Part shown: in pieces, positions 25,339-36,533 of the stretch
Position numbering within the stretch: the first letter of the stretch is position 1
Layout of the letters: each line of letters begins with the position of its first letter
Source of the DNA: Verrucomicrobiia bacterium
GTDB lineage: Bacteria; Verrucomicrobiota; Verrucomicrobiia; Opitutales; Cerasicoccaceae
Reading direction: 5' to 3'
NCBI GenBank assembly: GCA_030425485.1
Contig: JAUIAM010000012.1
Span: 1-64,000, forward strand
Length of the DNA: 64,000 nucleotides
The notes under the pieces: generated by a model
What the model was told of the DNA's origin: nothing
The model's database searches: none
Seen by the model: the letters and a program-made list of their open reading frames with translations, nothing else
Translations under genes and position numbers: made by a program

Positions 25339-26496
25339 ATGTCTTCACACGCTGCCGAGGTGGATAAACACTTTCAGTTGCATGCCGGACAGGGCGGGGG
25401 AGCGCGTCGCGGCACCCTCAAGACCCGTCACGGAGAGATACAGACGCCGATCTTTATGCCTGTGGGCACCCAGGGCACGGTCAAGACCCTGACTCCGGCT
25501 CAGCTCTCGGAAATCGGCTCGCAGATCATCCTCGGCAACACCTACCACCTGAACTTGCGTCCTGGTCCGGAACTGATCGAAAAGTTTGGCGGCCTGCATA
25601 AGTTCATGGCCTGGGACGGCCCCATCCTGACCGATAGCGGCGGCTTCCAGGTCTTCAGTCTGGCCAAGATGCGCAAGATCACCGAGGAGGGCATCCGCTT
25701 TCAGTCCCACCTCGACGGGGCCAAAATTTTTCTCTCACCGGACAGTTGCTACCGCATCCAGAAATCCCTTGGTACGGACATTGCCATGGTGCTCGATGAG
25801 TGTCCGCCCTTTCCCTGTGAGGAAAAGGACAGCCAGCTCGCGGTCGATCGCACCCTGCGCTGGGCCCAGCAGTTTTACGACATCGCCTCGGGGGACGGTT
25901 TTTTCGAGCGCGGCCACCACGTTTTCGGCATTGTGCAGGGCTCGGTTTTTGAGGACCAACGCGCGGCTTGCGCCCAGGCTCTCGCGGCGATGAACTTCCC
26001 CGGCTACGCCATCGGGGGCGTTAGCGTAGGGGAGCCGGAGGAGGAGATGCTCAAGCAGGTTGCTGCAGCCATTCCCCACCTGCCCACGGACAAGCCCCGC
26101 TACGTCATGGGTGTAGGCACGCCCCCGCAGTTGCTTAAAATGATCGCCCTCGGCGCGGATATGTTCGACTGCGTGATGCCGACCCGCCTGGCGCGCCACG
26201 GCAGCGCGTTCACCCCGGACGGGCTGATTAACCTGCGCAACGAGCGTTTCAAGGAAGACCCCGCACCGCTGGTCGAGGGCTTAGACAACTACACCTGCCG
26301 GAACTTCTCCCGCGCCTACCTGCGCCACCTCAATATGGCCAACGAGATCACCGGCCACACGCTCCTGACGCTCCACAATTGCCACTTCTTCCTCGACCTC
26401 ATGCGCCAGGCCCGCGAGCACATCGAAGCGGGCGACTTCGAAAGCTGGTCCAGAGCGTGGATTGCTCGGTATGAGGAGGGGAGCGGCAATAAATGA
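25339..26496 (+). CDS. tgt: tRNA-guanine transglycosylase, bacterial type, with altered zinc site
   Basis: 385 residues from the ATG at 25339; longer frames upstream are unlikely. Tgt exchanges G34 for preQ1 in tRNAs with GUN anticodons, the key step of queuosine formation. Conserved regions are present: TYHLNLRPG, DSGGFQVFSL with the general-base Asp, GGVSVGEPEEEM, VGTPPQLL and the nucleophile region MFDCVMPTRLARHG. The usual zinc motif CxCxxC is LDNYTC here (residues 315-320): two of three Cys ligands are replaced by Leu and Asn, while C320 and the distal His (H346, LTLHNCH) remain. See findings. Confidence 0.93.
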   Translation: MSSHAAEVDKHFQLHAGQGGGARRGTLKTRHGEIQTPIFMPVGTQGTVKTLTPAQLSEIGSQIILGNTYHLNLRPGPELIEKFGGLHKFMAWDGPILTDSGGFQVFSLAKMRKITEEGIRFQSHLDGAKIFLSPDSCYRIQKSLGTDIAMVLDECPPFPCEEKDSQLAVDRTLRWAQQFYDIASGDGFFERGHHVFGIVQGSVFEDQRAACAQALAAMNFPGYAIGGVSVGEPEEEMLKQVAAAIPHLPTDKPRYVMGVGTPPQLLKMIALGADMFDCVMPTRLARHGSAFTPDGLINLRNERFKEDPAPLVEGLDNYTCRNFSRAYLRHLNMANEITGHTLLTLHNCHFFLDLMRQAREHIEAGDFESWSRAWIARYEEGSGNK

Positions 26497-26690
26497 CAGC
26501 AAGGGAAATTGAATTTTTAATCAACCTGTCTATCGGGCTCTATTGCTTGGCTTTTGCAACGGGCTGGCTTCCTGCTGGCACTAATTCTCCAAAGAATGAA
26601 AGGCTGAGGAAGAGATGGGGCCGCTCTATTGTTAACTGTAGTTGCTTCATGATATTTTACGCTTTCTTTAGGTATTTTACTTATGGCTAA
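26493..26690 (+). CDS. Small hypothetical membrane protein
   Basis: 65 residues; the ATG overlaps the tgt stop by 4 bp (ATGA), which suggests translational coupling. Two hydrophobic segments (about residues 8-26 and 46-62) flank a basic loop KNERLRKRWGR, so it is probably a two-helix membrane protein with the loop in the cytoplasm. The region is visibly richer in A and T than tgt. I recognise no family. The gene is supported mainly by overlap and hydropathy. Confidence 0.5.
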   Translation: MTAREIEFLINLSIGLYCLAFATGWLPAGTNSPKNERLRKRWGRSIVNCSCFMIFYAFFRYFTYG

Positions 26691-26807
26691 GCCTTGCGCT
26701 CCGTAGAGGTATTGTTCGGATCAAACATCGCTCTCAGCTATTTTTGCCAGCGGAGGCACTCCGCACTTAAGGCTAGCCATGGGGTGCCGATGGGTTATCC
26801 CAACGTT

Positions 26808-27782
26808 ATGCGAATTCTTGTTACTGGTGGGGCGGGCTTTCTTGGGAGCCACTTGTGTGAACGACTCCTGAAGGCGGGACACGAGGTTGTCTGCCTCGAT
26901 AACCTCTTCACGGGGCGCAAGGGCAATGTCTCCCATCTGCTCGATAACAAGAACTTCGAGTTTGTGCGGCACGACGTGGTCGACCCCTTCAAGGCCGAGG
27001 TGGACCAGATCTACAACCTCGCCTGCCCGGCTTCGCCCGTGCATTACCAGTTTAACTCCATCAAGACGGTCAAGACCTCCGTCATGGGCGCGATCAACGT
27101 CCTCGGCCTGGCCAAGCGGGTCAAGGCCCGCGTCCTGCAGGCCTCGACCTCTGAGGTCTACGGGGACCCGAGCGTCCACCCGCAGCCCGAGAGCTACTGG
27201 GGCAACGTCAACTGCATCGGCATCCGTTCCTGCTATGACGAGGGCAAACGCGTGGCCGAAACGCTGTTTTTCGACTACAACCGCCAGCACAATCTGGACA
27301 TCCGCATCATGCGGATTTTCAACACCTACGGCCCGCGCATGCACCCTAACGATGGCCGCGTGGTGTCCAACTTTATCGTTCAAGCCCTCAAGGGTGTGCC
27401 GATCACCATCTACGGCGAGGGGCAGCAGACGCGCTCTTTCTGCTACTGCGACGATTTGCTCGAAGGCATGGTTCGCCTGATGGAAAACGATAAGGGCTTT
27501 ATTGGCCCGTGCAACATCGGCAACCCCGGCGAGTTCACTATCCGCGAGCTGGCGGAAAAGGTCATCGCGTTGACAGGCAGCACGTCCAAGCTGGTTTTTG
27601 AGCCATTGCCCTCGGACGACCCGAAGCAGCGCCGGCCCGACATTACCCTGGCCAAGGAAAAGCTGGGCTGGGAGCCTACTATAGAGCTTGAAGAGGGACT
27701 GAAAAAAACCATTGCCTACTTTGACGAGCTCCTGAGCAAGGGTGCATCCGGCTATGCCGATCCAGCCAAAGTCGATGGTTAG
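26808..27782 (+). CDS. UDP-glucuronate decarboxylase-like NAD-dependent epimerase/dehydratase
   Basis: 324 residues from the ATG at 26808 (26790 is also possible). Extended SDR enzyme: the NAD motif [11 protein letters not shown] is at the start, followed by [20 protein letters not shown], the active-site STSEVYGDP and YDEGKR (Tyr-x3-Lys), and [21 protein letters not shown]. The set is typical of UDP-xylose synthase (UXS), which makes UDP-xylose from UDP-glucuronate for cell-surface polysaccharides. Related UDP-sugar epimerases are a less likely alternative. It is not next to other sugar genes. Confidence 0.85.
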   Translation: MRILVTGGAGFLGSHLCERLLKAGHEVVCLDNLFTGRKGNVSHLLDNKNFEFVRHDVVDPFKAEVDQIYNLACPASPVHYQFNSIKTVKTSVMGAINVLGLAKRVKARVLQASTSEVYGDPSVHPQPESYWGNVNCIGIRSCYDEGKRVAETLFFDYNRQHNLDIRIMRIFNTYGPRMHPNDGRVVSNFIVQALKGVPITIYGEGQQTRSFCYCDDLLEGMVRLMENDKGFIGPCNIGNPGEFTIRELAEKVIALTGSTSKLVFEPLPSDDPKQRRPDITLAKEKLGWEPTIELEEGLKKTIAYFDELLSKGASGYADPAKVDG

Positions 27783-27845
27783 GCGATATTATTGAGCGAG
27801 CGCAAGACGGGGGCTTTCCCCGGTTGTCAAGCCATTGTCCGCGCT

Positions 27846-28196
27846 TCAGCGCAGGGGCTTGCACATCATCATGTAGCTATAGGTCATGATGCCAGCTCCG
27901 GGTAGCAGCAGAGCGGCGGTTTTCAGGAGAAATCCCGGATCGATGTCGCCTCCGTTTACCATCGTACAGATGAAGACGGTAAATGGGGCCAGGAACGCGA
28001 CCGCTCCGAGGATAAACCACGGGAGCGCCTTACGGATGCAGTTCAGGCGATGGCTGTGCTCTTCCGCCTCCAGCTCTTCATCCGTTTTGTTCAGGTGTTG
28101 CTGGCGACAGTGGTCAGAACAGAAAATATGGCCGTCGAGATGGATTTCCGGATCATCTTCCTCAATCCTCCGATGGCAGGTACAACAGGTTTTCAT
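27846..28196 (-). CDS. Hypothetical zinc-ribbon-like membrane protein
   Basis: 116 residues. The N-terminus has CCTCHRRIEEDD, followed by IFCSDHCRQQH: two Cys pairs plus His, looking like a small treble-clef or zinc ribbon. Two hydrophobic helices follow (about 57-80 and 90-110). The arrangement suggests a cytoplasmic metal-binding head on a membrane anchor. No named family recognised. It is convergent with the epimerase gene and divergent from secA. Confidence 0.6.
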   Translation of the reverse strand: MKTCCTCHRRIEEDDPEIHLDGHIFCSDHCRQQHLNKTDEELEAEEHSHRLNCIRKALPWFILGAVAFLAPFTVFICTMVNGGDIDPGFLLKTAALLLPGAGIMTYSYMMMCKPLR

Positions 28197-28366
28197 ACTA
28201 GAGAGACGACCCTATGTTTAGGGTGGTTATTCCCAAAAATAAAACCTAATTTCAAAAAAGTTACTACTTTGGGACATGCTTCGGGGTGGGGTTCCGTCCT
28301 TGCATCGTGTCAGAATTGTTGGCAACTTTGTGGGCTTTTCCTTTTCTCAGACGGATAGGTTCCGAA

Positions 28367-31468
<3,102 letters not shown>

Positions 31469-31495
31469 CGCGCCGGATTCTTTTGCCTCGGCCCT

Positions 31496-33328
31496 ATGAG
31501 CACCACAACCAGCGAGGCAATTCCCCGTAAGCCCCGGCTTGAGCTGGCCTTGGCTGTGCTGGCGGTGGTGGCTTACACGATTTTGTCCATCGTGGCTTTT
31601 CCGCCCTTCAATGTGGCGGAGGCGGGCTACGTGCTGGCCGTGCCGCTCCTGCTCTGGGCCATGCGCCAGCCCCGGGTGAAGTCCTTTGCGCTCGGCGTAC
31701 AGCTTGGCAGTTGGGTGGCCTGGATGGCTATCCTGATCTGGCTGCGCCACCTGCACCCGCCGATGGGGATGGTGGCCGACGTTATTTTATCCTTCCTCCT
31801 CGCGCTCTTCATGACGGGGTGGTTCGTGACTGCGCGCTGGCTCTTTAATAAAGCCCAACGCCAGCCCTTTCGCCTGCGCCTGATCGCGCTGCTTGGGTTG
31901 AGCGGCATGTGGGTCGTGCTGGAGTGGATGCGTACCTGGGTGCTGTTTGGGTTCCCCTGGACGGGGCTCGGGGTCAGTCAGTGGGACCGTCCACCGCTGC
32001 TCCAGGTGGCCGAGTATGCGGGCGTCTATGGCGTGTCCTTTATCCTGATCTTTTTCAACCTCGCGCTCGCGGGTTACGTGTGGCGACTCTTCCACGGGGA
32101 GGATAAAACCGCTGCCGAGCCTACGGTGGATTCAGGTGCGGAGGCGGAATCTTTGGACGATGCCGACGAAGCAGACGAAGGCCGCTCGCTGCCGTACCGC
32201 AGCCTGGGGCGTTCGCTCATGCACAGGAAGGTCAGCCAGGCCCGCCCGGTGTCCAACGCTATGTCGCTCAGCGGTTCGCTCTTCTCCGGCGGCTCGATGT
32301 TCAAGGGGGCAGGGCGGTTTCTCAAAATCAGCCCGGAGCTCTACCTCGCGCTGGCCATGGTTTTCGGCAGCCTGTGGTTTTATGTAAAGTCCGTGCCCGG
32401 CCTGCTCTCCGACCCGCTGGCCCAGGCGACCTATACCGAGCCGATGTTCAGTGCCTCGGTCGTGCAGCCGTGGACGAATCCCTACAAGAAGTGGGACAAG
32501 GAATATTTTGCCGAAAACATCAACGACCTCAAGGTGTTGACCGAGCGCGCGGCGGTCGAAGACCCCGACCTCATCGTCTGGCCTGAGGCGGCCACACCGG
32601 GCCTGCTCTTTCGCCCTAACGACGACTCCATGCGCCGCTGGGTGGAGAACCTCGTGAGCGAGACGGGTATCCCACTCATTTCCGGCAACCTCGCGATCAA
32701 GGACGGCATCCTCTATAACGGTATCTTTCTGACCTATCCGGGGACGGGCGTTATCGACGAGTACTACGCCAAGCAAAAGCGCGTACCCTTTGGCGAATTC
32801 GTGCCCTTCCGCACGATTTTCCCCTTCCTCGGCAAGGTAGTGCCCATCGACGACATCCACGCCGGCACCGGCTCATACGTCATCCCGCTGGTGGTGAACG
32901 GGCGGGACTTCACCGTGGGGCCGCTGGTCTGCTACGAGGATATTTTTCCCAAAATCTCCCGCCAACTCGTGCGGGGTGGGGCGGATTTTCTCCTCGTGGT
33001 GACAAATGACGCCTGGTATGGCCAGGAAGCAGGCGCTACCCAGCACATGGCTCACTCCGTCCTGCGTGCGGTGGAGACACGCCGCCCCGTCCTGCGCTGC
33101 GGCAACCACGGCTGGAGCGGCTGGATTGACGAGTATGGGCGCGTGCGCGATGTACTCACCGGCCTCGACGGCTCAATCCACTTTCAGGGCACGGGCAAGT
33201 TCGACCTGCGCCGCTATACGAAATGGGTTGGGCGTGAGACGACCTATGTGCGCTACGGTGACTGGTTCGTTGGCCTGAGCGCGGTCCTGTTCGCCTGGGC
33301 AGTTGTGCACAACCGCCGCTGTGCGTAG
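31496..33328 (+). CDS. lnt: Apolipoprotein N-acyltransferase with a charged insertion
   Basis: 610 residues, compared with about 510 in E. coli. Lnt adds the third acyl chain to lipoproteins at the membrane. Hydrophobic helices precede residue 200; the nitrilase-like domain follows from about 315 with the triad E364 (VWPEAATP), K426 (YYAKQKRVPFGEFVP) and C479 (PLVCYEDIFP). Residues 201-276 form an insert rich in Asp/Glu then Ser/Arg, at the junction between the membrane and nitrilase parts. It should process the window's many predicted lipoproteins. It probably shares a transcript with secA. Confidence 0.93.
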   Translation: MSTTTSEAIPRKPRLELALAVLAVVAYTILSIVAFPPFNVAEAGYVLAVPLLLWAMRQPRVKSFALGVQLGSWVAWMAILIWLRHLHPPMGMVADVILSFLLALFMTGWFVTARWLFNKAQRQPFRLRLIALLGLSGMWVVLEWMRTWVLFGFPWTGLGVSQWDRPPLLQVAEYAGVYGVSFILIFFNLALAGYVWRLFHGEDKTAAEPTVDSGAEAESLDDADEADEGRSLPYRSLGRSLMHRKVSQARPVSNAMSLSGSLFSGGSMFKGAGRFLKISPELYLALAMVFGSLWFYVKSVPGLLSDPLAQATYTEPMFSASVVQPWTNPYKKWDKEYFAENINDLKVLTERAAVEDPDLIVWPEAATPGLLFRPNDDSMRRWVENLVSETGIPLISGNLAIKDGILYNGIFLTYPGTGVIDEYYAKQKRVPFGEFVPFRTIFPFLGKVVPIDDIHAGTGSYVIPLVVNGRDFTVGPLVCYEDIFPKISRQLVRGGADFLLVVTNDAWYGQEAGATQHMAHSVLRAVETRRPVLRCGNHGWSGWIDEYGRVRDVLTGLDGSIHFQGTGKFDLRRYTKWVGRETTYVRYGDWFVGLSAVLFAWAVVHNRRCA

Positions 33329-33431
33329 TTTTGTGCCTGTTATACAGGAGGCGTGGCGCTTTAAGTCTCTAGTTAGTGACAATGGGGCGGGCACACTGCG
33401 CTTTTTTTCGCATTTGGATAAGAAATAGCCA

Positions 33432-33459
33432 TTGACAGGCTTGGAAGATTTTGAATGAT
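33432..33459 (+). promoter_or_regulatory. Candidate promoter of the BMC operon
   Basis: TTGACA (33432-33437) is a perfect -35 consensus. AATGAT (33454-33459) is a moderate -10 match at 16-bp spacing, 44 bp before the pduL start. Confidence 0.55.
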
Positions 33460-33475
33460 TTTGAGCATAATCTTC
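33444..33475. promoter_or_regulatory. Candidate operator overlapping the BMC promoter
   Basis: GAAGATT (33444-33450) and AATCTTC (33469-33475) are perfect inverted arms with an 18-bp spacer. Within it GATTTTGA occurs twice (33447-33454 and 33457-33464), exactly one helical turn apart. The block covers the putative -10 region, where a repressor would act. No regulator gene is adjacent. Confidence 0.45.
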
Positions 33476-33502
33476 TAAAAACCTCCAAAGTTTACAGATT
33501 GT

Positions 33503-34183
33503 ATGTCTCAAAACCCCGGCCCCGTGTTGACCCGTTCCGCGATCGAAAAGCTCGTTCGCGCGAGCTTGCAGAAGCAGCTCGGGACGTCGGTCAGCGCGCC
33601 GAAGGCAGGCCCAAATCCGCTGGTGGTTAACTCCAGCGCACGCCACTGCCACCTTTCCCCCGAAGCCGTCGAAATCCTCTTTGGCAAGGGCCACGAGCTC
33701 ACGCCCATGAAGTGGCTGTATCAGGAGGGGCAATACGCCGCCGAGGAGTCCGTCACGATGGTGGGCCCGCGTAGCCGCGTCATTTCCAACCTCCGCATCC
33801 TGGGGCCCTGCCGCCCGCTCAATCAGGTGGAGCTTTCCTTTACTGACGCGATTTCGATGGGCTACGACATCCCGGTTCGCCAGTCCGGTAACATCGAGGG
33901 CACACCCGGCTGCATGCTGATGGGCCCCAACGGCTTCCTTGAGCTGGACAAGGGCGTGATCCGGGCCGCACCACACGTGCACATGGCTCCCGAGGACGCC
34001 GCGTACTATGGCGTCAAGCAGGGCGACTTTATGAAGATGCGCGTCGGCGGCGAACTCGGCGTTACGTTTGACCGCATCTTTGTCCGGGTGGACAAGAGCT
34101 TCAAGCTCGAGGTCCATATCGATACCGACGAGGCCAACGCCTGCCGTCTCGGTCCCGACAGCCACATCGAGCTGGTCAAATAA
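33503..34183 (+). CDS. pduL: PduL-type phosphate acyltransferase of the microcompartment
   Basis: 226 residues. PduL converts acyl-CoA plus phosphate to acyl-phosphate and CoA inside BMCs, recycling CoA. The zinc-binding motifs of the two PduL domains are visible: SSARHCHLS near residue 45, and APHVHMAPEDA with HIDTDEANAC in the C-terminal half. Residues about 8-26 (VLTRSAIEKLVRASLQKQLG region) form an amphipathic helix of the kind that targets cargo to the shell, followed by a short Pro/Gly linker. First gene of the BMC operon. Confidence 0.95.
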   Translation: MSQNPGPVLTRSAIEKLVRASLQKQLGTSVSAPKAGPNPLVVNSSARHCHLSPEAVEILFGKGHELTPMKWLYQEGQYAAEESVTMVGPRSRVISNLRILGPCRPLNQVELSFTDAISMGYDIPVRQSGNIEGTPGCMLMGPNGFLELDKGVIRAAPHVHMAPEDAAYYGVKQGDFMKMRVGGELGVTFDRIFVRVDKSFKLEVHIDTDEANACRLGPDSHIELVK

Positions 34184-34229
34184 ACAACTCTCAACTCATC
34201 ACTCAATTTAACCACAACCCAATCATCAC

Positions 34230-34499
34230 ATGAGCGAATCAATAGGCATGGTCGAAACCAAGGGCTACGTTGGCAGCGTTGAAGCCAGCGACGCTATGGT
34301 CAAGGCAGCGGGCGTCACACTGGCCCCGAGCGTATCCATCGGCGGCGGCTTCATCACCGTCCTGGTCAAGGGCGACGTCGGCAGCGTAAAGGCAGCCGTC
34401 GACGCAGGCGCAGCAGCCGCAGACCGCGTGGGCGAGCTTGTCTCCTCCCACGTTATTCCCCGTCCGCACGCGGACCTACTCAAACAGTTTAACATTTAA
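34230..34499 (+). CDS. BMC-H shell protein 1
   Basis: 89 residues, a single BMC (PF00936) domain that forms hexagonal shell tiles. [17 protein letters not shown], then [17 protein letters not shown] and [10 protein letters not shown] are the conserved face and edge segments; the antiparallel edge Lys is in DAMVKAAGV. The pore loop reads SIGGGF, the common Gly-rich form. The 46 bases between pduL and this ATG contain no G at all and no Shine-Dalgarno sequence. Confidence 0.95.
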   Translation: MSESIGMVETKGYVGSVEASDAMVKAAGVTLAPSVSIGGGFITVLVKGDVGSVKAAVDAGAAAADRVGELVSSHVIPRPHADLLKQFNI

Positions 34500-34519
34500 A
34501 CTCCCAACTCATTCCTACT

Positions 34520-34798
34520 ATGGCAAAGCAAGCAATCGGCATGATTGAAACCAAGGGCCTCATCAGCCTGCTCGAAGCCACCGACGCCGCCCTCAAGGCC
34601 GCCGACGTGACCCTCGCTGGCTGGGAAAAGATCGGTAGCGGCATCGTTACCGGATTCTTCGCAGGCGACGTAGCCGCCGTTAAGGCTGCTGTTGACGCTG
34701 GCGCGGAAGCCGCCTCCTCCGTGGGCGAAGTCCTCGGCGTGCAGGTGATCCCGCGTCCCCACGACGACCTGAGCAAGCTCGGTCCCTGGATCGGCTAG
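34520..34798 (+). CDS. BMC-H shell protein 2
   Basis: 92 residues, single BMC domain: [47 protein letters not shown]. The pore loop is KIGSGI, with Ser in place of the second Gly of paralogue 1, which changes the polarity of the central pore. The 20-base spacer from the first shell gene again lacks G. Confidence 0.95.
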   Translation: MAKQAIGMIETKGLISLLEATDAALKAADVTLAGWEKIGSGIVTGFFAGDVAAVKAAVDAGAEAASSVGEVLGVQVIPRPHDDLSKLGPWIG

Positions 34799-34882
34799 CA
34801 CTCATTCATAAATTCGCAGATTCGTAGATTTGTATCAGGCATTCCCTACACATTTACCAATTTTGAATTTATAAATTCCCTT
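34799..34882 (+). other. AT-rich spacer before the acetate kinase gene
   Basis: 84 bp much richer in A/T than the flanking genes. GCAGATTCGTAGATTTGTA (34817-34835) resembles GCAGATATGTAGATTCATA (36414-36432), 15 of 19 bases, in the spacer after the third shell gene. No Shine-Dalgarno sequence precedes ackA. Confidence 0.4.
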
Positions 34883-36076
34883 ATGAAAATCCTCATCGCC
34901 AACCTCGGCTCCACCTCCTACAAGTACCGGCTCTTTGAGCTGGACGGTAGCGCGGAGCGTCTCCTCGCCAAGGGGGGCTATGAGCGCGTAGACGACTACG
35001 GCGCGGTGATTGAGGATTGTTTAAAAAATCTCAAAGAGCAGGGGCATCTCGCCAGCGAGGACGACCTCGACGCCGTCGGCTTCAAGACCGTTTTGGGTAA
35101 AGACCTGAGCGGCTGCGTCGAGGCGGACGAGAAAGTACTGGCTGCGTTGGAAGGCTTTGAAGCCATCGCTCCGGCCCACAACCCGGCCTACGCCAGCGGC
35201 ATCAAGATGTTCGCCAAGGTGCTGCCGGGGGTGTCCCGGGTGGCACTCTTTGAGACCGCTTTTTATCAATGGGTGGAAGATTCCGCCAGCAGGTACGCTG
35301 TGCCCGAGTCGTGGTACGAAGCGGGCGTGCGGCGTTACAGCTTCCACGGTGCCAGCCACAAGTTTGTGGCCGAGCGCAGTGCGCAGCTCCTGGGGCGTGA
35401 CGATGTCGCAGCCAAGGTCCAAGCGCTGTATCAGAAAGGCAATACACCCATTGATAAGCCTTTCCGCGTCATCTCCTGTCATCTCGGTGGCAGCAGTTCC
35501 ATTACGGGGATTCTCAACGGCGTAGCCATCGGCTCGTCGATGGGCTTTTCCCCGCAGGGTGGGCTGCCGCAAAACAACCGCGTGGGTGACCTCGATTCGA
35601 TGGCCATCCCTTACATGATGAAGCAGCAGGGGCTTTCGCTGGAAGCATGCGAGCACCAGCTCACCAAAGAGGGCGGCCTGTTGGGCCTTTCCGGCGTGAG
35701 TAACGACCTGCGCGACGTCTGCGAGGCGGCTGAGAACGGCAACACGCGCGCCCGGACTGCGATCAATGTTTTCCTGCACAGCATCCGGCATTGGGCGGGC
35801 TCGTTCTACTGGCAGATGGGCGGCATCGACGCCATCGCCTTCACGGGCGGCATCGGCGAGCACAACCCCTGGCTGCGTACGGCGGTTTGCCAGAGCATGC
35901 AGGGGCAGGGCATCGTGCTCGACGAGGCGGTCAACGGCAGCCTGCACGACGAGGGCGTTATCACGACAAAGGATTCCCCCATCCAGGCACTGGTCATCCC
36001 GGCTAACGAAGAACTCGTCATCGCACGCGAAGTTTACCGCTACCAACTGGCGGCGCAAAAGCCCGCCGCTACCTGA
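34883..36076 (+). CDS. ackA: Divergent acetate kinase of the BMC operon
   Basis: 397 residues. Acetate/propionate kinases make ATP from acyl-phosphate, the last step after PduL. The ASKHA fold is clear: NLGSTSYKY (N7, S10, S12, K14), AHNP (H99), FHGASH (H155), HLGGSSS (H200), NRVGDLD (R233) and NEELVIAR at the end. Against the well-studied Methanosarcina enzyme, three active-site positions differ: R91 is K68 (VGFKTVLG), D148 is E124 (LFETAF) and N211 is G203. The phosphotransfer core looks intact, but acyl-substrate preference may have shifted. I see no encapsulation peptide, so it may act outside the shell, as is usual for these operons. Confidence 0.88.
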   Translation: MKILIANLGSTSYKYRLFELDGSAERLLAKGGYERVDDYGAVIEDCLKNLKEQGHLASEDDLDAVGFKTVLGKDLSGCVEADEKVLAALEGFEAIAPAHNPAYASGIKMFAKVLPGVSRVALFETAFYQWVEDSASRYAVPESWYEAGVRRYSFHGASHKFVAERSAQLLGRDDVAAKVQALYQKGNTPIDKPFRVISCHLGGSSSITGILNGVAIGSSMGFSPQGGLPQNNRVGDLDSMAIPYMMKQQGLSLEACEHQLTKEGGLLGLSGVSNDLRDVCEAAENGNTRARTAINVFLHSIRHWAGSFYWQMGGIDAIAFTGGIGEHNPWLRTAVCQSMQGQGIVLDEAVNGSLHDEGVITTKDSPIQALVIPANEELVIAREVYRYQLAAQKPAAT

Positions 36077-36123
36077 TTTTCAAACAACAACCTTTAACGA
36101 TTAACCATCAACGAATACACATC

Positions 36124-36408
36124 ATGTCCCAAGCACTCGGACTCCTCGAAACCAAAGGTCTCATTTCGCTCGTACAGGGCGTAGACGCCATGCTCAAGTC
36201 AGCCAACGTTGAACTCGTCGGCCCGATGAAGAGCGTCGGCAGCGCGTTGGTCAGTGCCACCGTGGTCGGCGACGTCGCCGCGGTTAAGGCCGCCATCGAC
36301 GCAGGTGCCCAGTCTGCTTCTGCCTTCGGCGAAGTGGTCAGCGCCCACGTTATCGCCCGTCCGCACGACGAGCTCGCCAAGTCGATCAAGCCCGCCGCCA
36401 AGAAGTAA
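36124..36408 (+). CDS. BMC-H shell protein 3
   Basis: 94 residues, single BMC domain: [37 protein letters not shown] and HVIARPHDEL. The pore loop is SVGSAL, losing two of the three glycines found in paralogue 1. The C-terminus is extended by a basic SIKPAAKK. The 47-base leader from ackA has only two G. Spacers on both sides are AT-rich. Confidence 0.95.
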   Translation: MSQALGLLETKGLISLVQGVDAMLKSANVELVGPMKSVGSALVSATVVGDVAAVKAAIDAGAQSASAFGEVVSAHVIARPHDELAKSIKPAAKK

Positions 36409-36533
36409 ATTTGCAGATATGTAGATTCATAAATTGTCGTTTTGGAAAACGCCTGCCTATGAAGTCGGCATCCTTCGCAAAGCACAAATTTACGAACCCT
36501 GCACATTCTCAAATTTTCAAATTAAGATAATCC

